NCBI RefSeq assembly: GCF_900103165.1
Contig: NZ_FNKY01000002.1
Span: 1-40,942 of the forward strand
From: Nitrosospira multiformis
GTDB taxonomy: Bacteria > Pseudomonadota > Gammaproteobacteria > Burkholderiales > Nitrosomonadaceae
Direction: 5' to 3'
DNA: 40,942 bases
Part shown: piece after piece, positions 8,849 through 16,343 of the stretch
Numbering within the stretch: position 1 is the first letter of the stretch
Layout: every line of letters begins with the position of its first letter
Notes under the pieces: generated by a model
Database searches by the model: none
What the model was told of the DNA's origin: nothing
The model's input: only the letters and a program-made list of their open reading frames with translations
Translations under genes and position numbers: made by a program

Positions 8849-9201
8849 TGGACTAACTCCTTTACAAGATCACGGTAGCGCTTCTCGGCTAAATCGAGAT
8901 CCGCTTTGCTGGTTTTAGGCGTCTTCTTCTGAAAGCAGTGCAGCACGTAAATGGTATCTGAGAACTTTGCGACGTAAAGAACCCGGAACGCACCAGATTC
9001 ATCCCGGATGCGGATCTCTCGCACACCTTGGCCAATAGCGCTCATTGGCTTCCAGTGATCTGGATCGACGCCATGTTGTACCTGGTCGAGCTGAAACCCG
9101 GCCTCACGCCTAGCCGAGTCAGGAAAGGCGCGCAAGTCACCTAGGGCGCTGCCCCTGAACTCGATGGGTTTTGGTTCACTGGCTGACTTGGGATCATTCA
9201 C
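8845..9201 (-). CDS. HigB/RelE-like toxin (Gp49 family)
   Basis: The 118-residue protein matches the phage-derived Gp49/HigB toxin family: IEFRGSALGDLRAFP, then GVREIRIRDESGAFRVLYVA, then IYVLHCFQKKTPKTSKADLD and a final helix AEKRYRDLVKEL. Such toxins are ribosome-dependent mRNA interferases. The only sensible start is a GTG at 9201, which directly abuts the 32-bp palindrome 9202-9233. That leaves no visible Shine-Dalgarno sequence, so translation may be leaderless or weak. It is the first gene of the two-gene operon. Confidence 0.85.
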   Translation of the reverse strand: MNDPKSASEPKPIEFRGSALGDLRAFPDSARREAGFQLDQVQHGVDPDHWKPMSAIGQGVREIRIRDESGAFRVLYVAKFSDTIYVLHCFQKKTPKTSKADLDLAEKRYRDLVKELVQ

Positions 9202-9233
9202 GCTATAATATACAAAAATTTGTATATTATAGC
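9202..9233 (-). promoter_or_regulatory. Perfect 32-bp palindromic operator/promoter of the toxin-antitoxin operon
   Basis: Arms GCTATAATATACAAA and TTTGTATATTATAGC flank a two-base centre, with no mismatch in 15 bp. Read on the minus strand it contains TATAAT, so a -10 box lies inside the operator, as in autoregulated toxin-antitoxin operons. It ends exactly at the toxin start codon. Confidence 0.75.
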
Positions 9234-9300
9234 AAGCAAAAATAAGAATTCTTCATCAGGTACCAGAAATACAGAATTCTATAAATCCATAAAACAGGGT

Positions 9301-9585
9301 TTATTTCTTGCCGCTATTTACTGCCGCCTTAAGCGTGGCACCCGCTTTGAATGCCGGCGCCTTGGACGCCTTGATCTTCAGTTCTTCGCCCGTCTTGGGA
9401 TTGCGGCCAGTGCGCGCGGCACGCTTGCGGACCTCGAAAGTACCAAAGCCCACCAGAGAGAGCGAATCGCCTTTTTTTAGGGTATCCGAAATGATGTCGA
9501 GCAGCGCGCTAATGGCGCGGTCGGCATCAGCTTTGCTGGAGCCGGTCTTAGTTGCCAGTGCATCGATGAGTTCTTTTCTGTTCAT
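9301..9585 (-). CDS. hup: HU family DNA-binding protein
   Basis: The 94-residue protein is a full-length HU homologue: MNRKELIDALATKTG, the dimerisation helices, VGFGTFEVRKRAARTGRNP with the DNA-intercalating RNP arm, and a Lys-rich end. HU bends and compacts DNA as a dimer and can assist replication initiation or site-specific recombination. The ribosome binding site GGGAGG lies just before the ATG. It stands alone between the toxin-antitoxin operon and repeat A. Carriage on a mobile element suggests a nucleoid-like stealth or accessory recombination role, which is an inference. Confidence 0.93.
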   Translation of the reverse strand: MNRKELIDALATKTGSSKADADRAISALLDIISDTLKKGDSLSLVGFGTFEVRKRAARTGRNPKTGEELKIKASKAPAFKAGATLKAAVNSGKK

Positions 9586-9683
9586 GCTTGCCTCCCTTTG
9601 GTGATGGTTGATAGAACTGAAGCGATAGTCCTACTGTAACAGCATGATCCCCGCGGTCACAATTCCCGCCAGTCGCCTTTCGC

Positions 9684-9866
9684 CAACCCCGGGGTTACCT
9701 ATAGACAATCAAAAGTGCTATCCAAGAGAAAAGCAATTTTTTAACCATGTGTCCAAAGCCCTGCAAAGCAGGGTTTGCCGGTAGGGGCCGGGGCGGTAGC
9801 CCTGCCGCTTCGCGGCACCCCGTATCCCGGCAAAGACATGGTTAAAACTAAGAAAACTATTGAAAA
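9684..9866. repeat. Repeat A, copy 1 (nested inverted repeat element)
   Basis: An approximately 183-bp sequence is repeated nearly identically at 23731-23914, in the same orientation. Outer arms TTAACCATGT (9741-9750) and ACATGGTTAA (9836-9845) enclose arms TTTGCCGG and CCGGCAAA and two small hairpins (CCCTGC-AAA-GCAGGG and TGCCGC-TTC-GCGGCA). It lies just beyond the 3' end of the trb operon, so it could be a terminator or insulator. DNA just before it (9653-9684) resembles the 5' end of repeat B. Confidence 0.8.
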
Positions 9867-9880
9867 TAGGCATTCAGGAT

Positions 9881-10327
9881 TTAACGTGCCACAGTCACCT
9901 CATAGGTGGCAAATCGGGCATCCAGCCATTTCCCCCACTTGGCCGCCCTTCGCATCAGATCCACCCGATATGCTGCATTGAGATGCGGCGTATATGAATG
10001 GTAGTTTGACACTCTCGTCCACAGGTCGCCTTGGTCGTTGCGAATGTGCGTGCGGAGTCGCCAAGCGGCCAGGGTATAGGAATAACACCCTGCCTGGGCC
10101 ACATGCGCCGGAGTGATGCCATACTTGGCCAGGTCGGATAGATAAGCCGTGTTAAATTGCATCGCCCCGATATCGTAGGTATTGTTCGAGTTCCGCACCC
10201 ATTGCCCCGGCTTGCCGCCTTCCTTCTCTGCCACGGCAAGCAGGATATTCGCCGGCACCTCGTATTTCACAGCGGCTTCGATCGAGCAGACGATACGGTC
10301 TTGCATGTCCGGGGGCAAGTCCATCAT
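9881..10327 (-). CDS. trbN: TrbN/VirB1-like lytic transglycosylase
   Basis: This 148-residue protein has the SLT/VirB1 lysozyme-like fold: the helix with likely catalytic Glu36 in ILLAVAEKEGGKPG, then NTYDIGAMQFN and a final aromatic segment around RVSNYHSYTPHLNAAYR. It would open the peptidoglycan for assembly of the mating channel. No clear signal peptide is visible, which is unusual for a periplasmic enzyme but not rare among annotated TrbN proteins. It is the last gene of the trb operon and follows trbL directly, where RP4 has trbM between them. Confidence 0.82.
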   Translation of the reverse strand: MMDLPPDMQDRIVCSIEAAVKYEVPANILLAVAEKEGGKPGQWVRNSNNTYDIGAMQFNTAYLSDLAKYGITPAHVAQAGCYSYTLAAWRLRTHIRNDQGDLWTRVSNYHSYTPHLNAAYRVDLMRRAAKWGKWLDARFATYEVTVAR

Positions 10328-10343
10328 GCAAGCAATCTACCCT

Positions 10344-11675
10344 TCATTTGCTATCGCGGAACGCGGCGGCTTCCGCTTCCGGATCGAGTTTTGTTTCCGC
10401 AGAATTGGCGAAAGCATTGCCTTTGAATTTAGGCTCCGGGGCATTGGCGCGGATGGCATCCGCGACTTTTCCGCCAGGGGTTTGTGCCACGCGCCCGCCT
10501 TGCGAGGCAACACTGGTTTTAACTGCCTCCTTCATACCGCGAGACAGATGGGAGGTCATTTCTCCGGCAAAACGCGCGCCCGTATCCATCATCTGACCCA
10601 GTCCTCCGCTTGAAGACTGCCTGCTCTGCCCCCCTCCCCCTCCACCGTCCGCAAACAGGCCCATACCGCCTTCCATGCTGCCATGCGCCGCATCGAAAGC
10701 GGCTTTGATCGCGGAAGCGCCGCCCGCCGCATGGGCGGCTGACGCCATCATCATCCCGGCCGCAACGCCCGTCGCGGCGGCAGCCGCGCCGACCGCGGCG
10801 CCCGCTCCCAGGTTGCCGATCCCCCCTGCCCCGCCGCCAACGATACTGGCCAGCATGGGGGGAATCTTGTTGACCAAGGTAAGCAGCACTACCGAGACCA
10901 CCATCAGCACGCCCATTTCCTTCAGGTTGAGGCCGCCGCTCATTTGCGCATAATAATCGTCGAGAAACGTCTTGCCGATGCCCACCAGCAAGACCATGGC
11001 AAAGAGCGACACCGCAACCCCCAACACCGTCTTGTAGTAATTGATGGCGATGTCGGAAGTCCAGCGCGATCCTCCGAAGCCCAGGAAGAAGATGCCAGCG
11101 TAGGCCAGTATCCAGCCAGATATCAACAGAATGACCATATTGACGCTGATCAGCGCCAGAATGACTAGAATGACAGTGGCCATAATTATACCGGCCGCAC
11201 TATGAACCGGCATCCGGATATTAGATTCGTCCATTGCCTTATAAAAGATCTCAAACCCGATATCTACGATACCTGACGGTGATGCCATGCCGCGCAGTCC
11301 GCTGGCTTCCGACCCTATCTGTTTGAGCGACGCGATGATGGAAGTGGCAAAAGCAGGCCCATTGATGAGCAGCCACCAGAAGAAGCCGGTGAAGACCGTG
11401 AAACGGATGAATTCAGCAAAGAATTCGCCTATGTCCGACCGCCGCAGCGCCATCAAGCCGAATGTCCACACCATGCTGATCGTCACCAGCAGCCAGAACA
11501 ACCAGCTCGCGCGCTGGGTGATGACTGTCTGCCAGGCGGTTGCCGCTGCATAATAGCGTGAAAGAATATTATCCATCACGCCCGCACTTTCAAGCGCAGC
11601 ATGGGTTTGGGTGGTAAAAAATATCAGTGCCAGAAGCAGCAAACAGGGCAATACTTCCCAATTCCTCATCCTCAT
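10344..11675 (-). CDS. trbL: TrbL/VirB6 inner-membrane channel protein
   Basis: TrbL is the polytopic inner-membrane component of the mating channel. The 443-residue protein starts with a hydrophobic leader (LPCLLLLALIFFTTQTHA), followed by several membrane segments between residues about 55 and 280 (for example WLFWLLVTISMVWTFGLMAL and MATVILVILALISVNMVIL). A Gly/Ala-rich stretch and a hydrophilic tail with little predicted structure follow. I start at ATG 11675, five bases after the trbK stop, because GGAG precedes it. A GTG at 11687 would overlap trbK. Confidence 0.88.
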   Translation of the reverse strand: MRMRNWEVLPCLLLLALIFFTTQTHAALESAGVMDNILSRYYAAATAWQTVITQRASWLFWLLVTISMVWTFGLMALRRSDIGEFFAEFIRFTVFTGFFWWLLINGPAFATSIIASLKQIGSEASGLRGMASPSGIVDIGFEIFYKAMDESNIRMPVHSAAGIIMATVILVILALISVNMVILLISGWILAYAGIFFLGFGGSRWTSDIAINYYKTVLGVAVSLFAMVLLVGIGKTFLDDYYAQMSGGLNLKEMGVLMVVSVVLLTLVNKIPPMLASIVGGGAGGIGNLGAGAAVGAAAAATGVAAGMMMASAAHAAGGASAIKAAFDAAHGSMEGGMGLFADGGGGGGQSRQSSSGGLGQMMDTGARFAGEMTSHLSRGMKEAVKTSVASQGGRVAQTPGGKVADAIRANAPEPKFKGNAFANSAETKLDPEAEAAAFRDSK

Positions 11676-11680
11676 GGCAA

Positions 11681-11887
11681 TTACCACTCCTTCGGTTCAC
11701 TTTTTTTGAATGTGCCTCGTGTAGCTTCTTCTGCGGAAGCAGCCTCTTTAGGACATTTTTTTGCCATTCCCTCGTATTCGGGCATGCCCCGATATCTCCA
11801 GATCTCACTACAGGGTATGTTCTCCGTGCAGCTGCTCAAAATGACTGCTACCAGAATCCATGTGCCGGCTGAATATTGAAGCTTCAT
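11681..11887 (-). CDS. trbK: TrbK-like entry-exclusion lipoprotein
   Basis: The 68-residue lipoprotein has a short signal with lipobox LSSC (lipidated Cys20) and lies between trbJ and trbL, as trbK does in RP4. There the product blocks uptake of the same plasmid by cells that already carry it. Its last 16 residues, ATRGTFKKSEPKEW with its lead-in, are nearly the same as the end of TrbJ. The matching codons differ at many synonymous positions, so the tail is kept by selection rather than being a fresh duplication. A ribosome binding site (AAGGAG) precedes the ATG. Confidence 0.78.
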   Translation of the reverse strand: MKLQYSAGTWILVAVILSSCTENIPCSEIWRYRGMPEYEGMAKKCPKEAASAEEATRGTFKKSEPKEW

Positions 11888-11896
11888 GTTTTCTCC

Positions 11897-12670
11897 TTAC
11901 CATTCCCGGGGTGTGCTTTTTTTGAAAGTACCGCTTGTGGCTTGCGCCGCTGCTGCCGCCTGCTGTGCTTCGATATCAGCCATCTTCGCCTGGCGCGTTG
12001 CTTCCGCATTCTGCTGCGCGATCAACAGCGCTCGGATCTGCATGAGCTGGGCCGCCTGGTTGCTGGCGAGCTGGTTGGCCGCCTGGATCGCGGCCATTTG
12101 CCCCGGTGCGTCCTGCGCGTTTTTCTGCAACGCTTCCAGCCGCTCCGCATCCGCCTTCAAGTCTAGTTGTTGCTGGTCGAGACTGCGGATCATGGCGTCA
12201 TTCGCGAGCTTCTCACCGTCGGCGTTCAGGCGCCGATTGTTTTCGAGGATGGCGCGCTCCGATGGCGTGCAGCCGTTGGGGCCAAAGCAGGGGGAGCCCA
12301 TGTAGTAAGAAGGGTTCTGGTAGCGGTACAGGTAGCCGTCCAGGCTCCCCGCCTGATAGCGGTAGTAGTTGACCGTGTTCATCATGCCCATCAGGCGCAT
12401 GGTGGTCAACTGCGCCCGGTTCCAGACGTAGGCGGCGGGCGCCATGGTGTTTCTCAACATATTCTCGTACTGGAGCAATTGCAACTGGTATTGCTCGATC
12501 ATCTTCATGGTCTGGTTCACCCCCTCGATCGCCGAGATCGTATTCTGCTTCATGTTGGCGACATCGAAGACCGGAACGCCCCCGGCCGAGACAGGCAGCG
12601 CGGAAGCGAGTACTGACAGCAGCGTCAACCTGACCGCGGTGGCATGGCAAAATCCGGGACGTGTTTTCAT
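11897..12670 (-). CDS. trbJ: TrbJ/VirB5 minor pilus protein
   Basis: TrbJ is a secreted, mostly helical protein thought to sit at the pilus tip and in adhesion. The 257-residue form starting at 12670 has GGAGG before its ATG, then a signal peptide ending near ALPVSAGG. The body is helical: VFDVANMKQNTISAIEGVNQ, a Tyr-rich middle (GYLYRYQNPSYYMG), CFGPNGC and a long Gln/Ala-rich coiled region. An upstream start at 12715 would overlap trbI and lacks a ribosome binding site. The C-terminus ATSGTFKKSTPREW is shared with TrbK, which is unusual and may be a recognition tag. Confidence 0.88.
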   Translation of the reverse strand: MKTRPGFCHATAVRLTLLSVLASALPVSAGGVPVFDVANMKQNTISAIEGVNQTMKMIEQYQLQLLQYENMLRNTMAPAAYVWNRAQLTTMRLMGMMNTVNYYRYQAGSLDGYLYRYQNPSYYMGSPCFGPNGCTPSERAILENNRRLNADGEKLANDAMIRSLDQQQLDLKADAERLEALQKNAQDAPGQMAAIQAANQLASNQAAQLMQIRALLIAQQNAEATRQAKMADIEAQQAAAAAQATSGTFKKSTPREW

Positions 12671-12671
12671 C

Positions 12672-13970
12672 CTATCCTCCAAGTTTGTAGTCGAATGCCT
12701 GGTAGGGCCGGGCAAATACCATATCCTTCGTCACGGTGACATTGAACCGGTATCCGGGCCGTATTTCAAGCGTCGGAGAGATATTGAGATTGCGCGAGAT
12801 CATCTGCGTCATCACACGCCCGAGTTGCTGGCCCAGGGTCGCGCTCAGCACACTACTGGTGGTGGGCGCGCCGAAGGTACCGGCCACCTGGTTCTGGCTT
12901 TGACTTAAGGCCACACCCGCCGTGATGGCAGACATGAGGATGGCCGTGCCGAAAAGGCGCAAGTAGTGATTGTTTACCTGATCGGCGAACCCGGCGTAAC
13001 CCGCCGAATTGGATCCCGGCATGGCGCCGATATCCATGGTCTTGCCATCGGGGAATACCAGGCGCTGCCATGCGACCAGCACGCTCGCCTGACCATAGGC
13101 GACGTCGCTGGAATACTCCCCTTCCAGCTTGGTCCCTTGCGGGATCAGGAGATACTTGCCGGTCGCGGTATCATAAACGTCCTGGCTCACCTGTCCAAAT
13201 ATCTTGCCAGGAAGCGAAGAGTTGATCCCGCTGATGAGGATCGCCGGTATGACAAAAGTGGTTTGCACCGCATAGGGGGACTTTGGCGCAATGGGCCTCG
13301 AATCCAGCTTCCAGCGGTCTCCTTCGCCTTTCCCGCTGAATTCGCTAATGTCGTTACGGGGCTTTTGTTCCCCATTCAACCCTCCCTCGTACGCGCCTTC
13401 ATCGCCCGGATAGCCTCCCGCCCCGCCATACCCTGCAAGCCCGGATCTTTTCAACTGAGCCAGTCTTTGTTGATATGCCGCCGTGGGGTCGGCGCTGGCG
13501 TGCGCGGGCCGGGGCATCTCGGACGATTGTTGAGCGCGCGGCTGGGCCTGAGTTTGTATGGTCGTCTTGGCCCGCAGCGCTTCTTCGAATTGCTGCATCT
13601 TTATTTGGCGAATGCGCTGGGCTTCCGCCATTTCTGGCGCTTGCGGCGCGTTCCCGATGGTTGGCGGCATTGGGGGCAAGTCTGGGTTAATCAGATTATT
13701 ATCATCCACCGGCATCGAGGCCGGGGCGATCATGCCGCCCTGATGCTCGCCCGCGATTTCCTTGGCGTAAAGGGCCGCGTTTCCGCTGGCCTTGACGGTT
13801 TCTTCCTCATGTCTGGTATTTGCCCGATCCATTGCAACCAGCATGACGATCAGAAAAAACACCAAGGCCGCTGCCCCAACAAGGTACATGGGCAGATTGT
13901 TAACGCGACGCACCCCCCATTTTTGCGGCAACTCATTCGGGGACGCGGCCGGGGACAAGGGATCGCTCAT
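12672..13970 (-). CDS. trbI: TrbI/VirB10 channel protein
   Basis: TrbI spans the envelope, linking inner-membrane ATPases to the outer-membrane pore. The 432-residue protein has a cytoplasmic N-terminus, one membrane helix (about 26-47, MYLVGAAALVFFLIVMLVAM), a long Pro/Gln-rich periplasmic linker and the conserved C-terminal VirB10 domain (about 230-430). The latter includes YAVQTTFVIPAILISGINSS, GQVSQDVYDTATGKYLLIPQ and VLSATLGQQLG. Its start overlaps the trbH stop (ATGA). It ends just before trbJ. Confidence 0.93.
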   Translation of the reverse strand: MSDPLSPAASPNELPQKWGVRRVNNLPMYLVGAAALVFFLIVMLVAMDRANTRHEEETVKASGNAALYAKEIAGEHQGGMIAPASMPVDDNNLINPDLPPMPPTIGNAPQAPEMAEAQRIRQIKMQQFEEALRAKTTIQTQAQPRAQQSSEMPRPAHASADPTAAYQQRLAQLKRSGLAGYGGAGGYPGDEGAYEGGLNGEQKPRNDISEFSGKGEGDRWKLDSRPIAPKSPYAVQTTFVIPAILISGINSSLPGKIFGQVSQDVYDTATGKYLLIPQGTKLEGEYSSDVAYGQASVLVAWQRLVFPDGKTMDIGAMPGSNSAGYAGFADQVNNHYLRLFGTAILMSAITAGVALSQSQNQVAGTFGAPTTSSVLSATLGQQLGRVMTQMISRNLNISPTLEIRPGYRFNVTVTKDMVFARPYQAFDYKLGG

Positions 13971-14485
13971 TTGTCCCCCCTATAGGTCCAGGCGCCGGCC
14001 GGAGCCGCCGCGCCGGGATTATGACTGTCCGTCAGGTAGGCGCGCGCAAGCACCGCGCCGCCGATTCTTATTGTGATGCGCGAAATCGATCCCGCGTGCG
14101 GGGGATCAAGCAGGTAACGCAACTCGATACCCGGCGCAGCCGCAACGGGCACGCTGCCCGGACCTGGAGTTCCCGATCCCGGCCGGAACTCATCGTTGAA
14201 AGAGAACGGGAATGCCCTGGGCTTCGCCTCGATGGTTTCCGACACCCCGAAGCCTTGGCCGCGCAGCTTGTCAGCCAGCAGCGGCCCAAAGGAGCCGGGA
14301 GTTGCCGAGACCACATTAAGCTGCGTCTTGGCCGGAGGAAACAGCCTTGCGATCTGCTTCACGGTATCGGCCGCGATACGTTCCTCGAATGCCGCGCTTT
14401 GCGCATCCTTGGGCTGCGGAAATCGCGGCGGAGCGGCGCACGCCGCCAGGAATACCGACAGGGAAACCAGATATATCCAGCGCAT
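13967..14485 (-). CDS. trbH: TrbH-like outer-membrane lipoprotein
   Basis: This 172-residue protein starts with the lipoprotein signal MRWIYLVSLSVFLAAC (lipidated Cys16) and sits between trbG and trbI, the trbH position. In this family it is thought to stabilise the outer-membrane pore together with TrbG, analogous to VirB7 though longer. I chose the ATG at 14485 because GGAGAGGGAGG precedes it and the lipobox then lies correctly. A start at 14572 would overlap trbG. The downstream sequence has low similarity to anything I recognise, so the name rests on position and lipobox. Confidence 0.78.
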   Translation of the reverse strand: MRWIYLVSLSVFLAACAAPPRFPQPKDAQSAAFEERIAADTVKQIARLFPPAKTQLNVVSATPGSFGPLLADKLRGQGFGVSETIEAKPRAFPFSFNDEFRPGSGTPGPGSVPVAAAPGIELRYLLDPPHAGSISRITIRIGGAVLARAYLTDSHNPGAAAPAGAWTYRGDK

Positions 14486-14486
14486 A

Positions 14487-15554
14487 TTACCTCCCTCTCC
14501 TGATGGTGACCCGATCCTGACTGGACCCCACGCCCGCTGCCAGTATCGCCTTGTCGAAGAGGCTATCGACAATGTAGCGGTCGCCTTGCAGCCGGTAGTT
14601 CACCTGCACCGATTCCTCATCGGTGAAGAGTCCGCCGTCCTTCCGCACCACTAACAAGATGGGCGCCTCGGACTGATGCAAGGTAACGGGCATTTGGATG
14701 ATGGTCTTGACGCCATCGTTGTATACCCGCAGCGGCTTCCAGCCGGAAGCCTGGCCTTCGATGCTGTAATTGAAATCGAGGTTGCCCAGGTACTCGCCCG
14801 TGCCAGGCAGTATCTGGCGGTTATAGGCGGCGTGCTCCTGCTTCTTGATCTCTTCCCATTTCGCCATCGCTTCATCCGGGTAAGTGAACGCCACGCGCGG
14901 CATGAACTCGGAACGGTGCGATCTCAGCCGCAGATGATAGGTGCGCCGGTCGGTGGTCACGATAAGGGAGGTTTCCAGTCCCGTATCCATGGGCTTGATG
15001 ATGAGATGCTGTACCGCCAGGCTGCCGGAGCCGGTGACGGCCGGCTCCACCGTCCAGCGGGCGGTATCACCCAAGTGCAGGGAATTCACCTGTTCGCCCG
15101 GCTGCAGCTCCACGTCGCACACTTGCAACACGGCACAGATGATGCTCGGCTGAGCCGCCCCGAAAAGGAAGCGGATGGCTCCATCGGCTCCGGGCACCGG
15201 CTTAACCCCTTGCCCAGAGACGCCCGCTTTCCATTTCTTCGCCAAATCCAGCGAGGCGCGTTCCTGCGGCGTCAGCTTCAGTTCCGGGTTATTGAAATGC
15301 AGCGCGGCCGGCGAAGCAGGCTCCGGGTTAAGCGGCACAGCCGCGACCGGAACGGGCATCGACCTTGAAGCTGCCGGCATGGATCCGGCAGCCGGAGCGG
15401 GAGGAGGCGGCAGCAACAGCCCTTTTTGCGCGATATCCTCGTCCGGAACAGGGGGCAGGTTATTCGCGATCGCTACCGTCACCATGAGAATAGGCGACAA
15501 AAGCACCATCGCCACAAACAGCTTTTGCAACGGAATTTCAAGGGAAACGTTCAT
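14487..15554 (-). CDS. trbG: TrbG/VirB9 outer-membrane channel protein
   Basis: VirB9-type proteins form the outer-membrane pore with VirB7 and VirB10. The 355-residue protein has an N-terminal hydrophobic signal (LFVAMVLLSPILMVTVAIA), a Pro-rich linker (LLLPPPPAPA), an N-terminal beta domain with LGDTARWTVEPAVTGSGS, and the conserved C-terminal CagX/VirB9 domain with NYSIEGQASGWKPLRVYNDG, VKTIIQMP and VNYRLQGDRYIVDSLFDKA. The start has GAGG upstream. It follows trbF by nine bases, as expected within the operon. Confidence 0.93.
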   Translation of the reverse strand: MNVSLEIPLQKLFVAMVLLSPILMVTVAIANNLPPVPDEDIAQKGLLLPPPPAPAAGSMPAASRSMPVPVAAVPLNPEPASPAALHFNNPELKLTPQERASLDLAKKWKAGVSGQGVKPVPGADGAIRFLFGAAQPSIICAVLQVCDVELQPGEQVNSLHLGDTARWTVEPAVTGSGSLAVQHLIIKPMDTGLETSLIVTTDRRTYHLRLRSHRSEFMPRVAFTYPDEAMAKWEEIKKQEHAAYNRQILPGTGEYLGNLDFNYSIEGQASGWKPLRVYNDGVKTIIQMPVTLHQSEAPILLVVRKDGGLFTDEESVQVNYRLQGDRYIVDSLFDKAILAAGVGSSQDRVTIRRGR

Positions 15555-15563
15555 GGGGCACCT

Positions 15564-16343
15564 CTAAAGTTGTTTCGACCAAGCGAAATCGGATACGAAA
15601 ATGCCAAGCGGATTGTTGCGCAATTGAGCTTCGTTGATATCGGGGGATGGCGCAATAACATGCACTGTCACCAGCGCACGCATGCGATAGGGCGCCTGCT
15701 TCACGATCCCTTGCCGGTCCCGCACGGTTTCCGTCCAGTCCACTTGCCAGGTATCGGGGGTTTGCGCGATGACGGAAACAATCTCGGTGCTCACCATTTC
15801 GCGTTCCGCGCGCTTGAAAGGGCTTGAATCGGGACGGCCATTCATGAATTCATTCATTTTCGTGGTTGCCACATCGTCAGGAGAAAGCATGGCATACACC
15901 GCGAAGATGGCCTTGCGCTGCAAGGCCACATCGGGGGATACCATGCGCGCCGACTGGATGAAGGCGGCTACCGCTGCATGGATCACGCGCTGGTCCACAC
16001 CGCGGGCGCGATCCACCGGCGCCACCGCCAGCGTTTGGCCAAACTTGTCCACTTCGACCACATAAGGAATGAACTTGGACTGGCTGCCGATATAAATCAT
16101 GCCGCCCACCCCGGCCAGCGCGATCAGGAGCGAAAGCAGGCCCAGCATTTGCCAGGTCTGGCGGGAAGCAGCCATGTCTCCCACATGCTCGTTCCAGGTT
16201 CGCCGCGCGGACAGATAGGGATTGGCCCCCTCCCCTTCCCTGCGTCCATCAGACATCTCAGCGCCGGTCGGGCGCTCGCCGCTCTCCGTTCGCGGTTTCC
16301 TCATGATCAGCGATTTCATCGCCCGAGCCATGCCCATGTTCAT
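15564..16343 (-). CDS. trbF: TrbF/VirB8 inner-membrane assembly protein
   Basis: VirB8-type proteins are bitopic inner-membrane scaffolds. The 259-residue form starting at ATG 16343 overlaps the trbE stop (ATGA) and has GGAGG before it. It has a cytoplasmic N-terminus, one membrane helix (MLGLLSLLIALAGVGGMIYI) and a periplasmic NTF2-like domain from KFIPYVVEVDKFGQTLAVAP to NNPLGIFVSDFAWSKQL. The last part is a typical TrbF/VirB8 ending. An earlier in-frame ATG at 16409 would lie inside trbE and is less likely. Confidence 0.92.
   Translation of the reverse strand: MNMGMARAMKSLIMRKPRTESGERPTGAEMSDGRREGEGANPYLSARRTWNEHVGDMAASRQTWQMLGLLSLLIALAGVGGMIYIGSQSKFIPYVVEVDKFGQTLAVAPVDRARGVDQRVIHAAVAAFIQSARMVSPDVALQRKAIFAVYAMLSPDDVATTKMNEFMNGRPDSSPFKRAEREMVSTEIVSVIAQTPDTWQVDWTETVRDRQGIVKQAPYRMRALVTVHVIAPSPDINEAQLRNNPLGIFVSDFAWSKQL

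Noticed and set aside
12966-13985. Long open frame on the plus strand opposite trbI
   Set aside because: It is antisense to a well-supported VirB10 gene, has no recognisable domain and arises from GC-rich codon bias. The same holds for other long antisense frames across the trb and tra operons.
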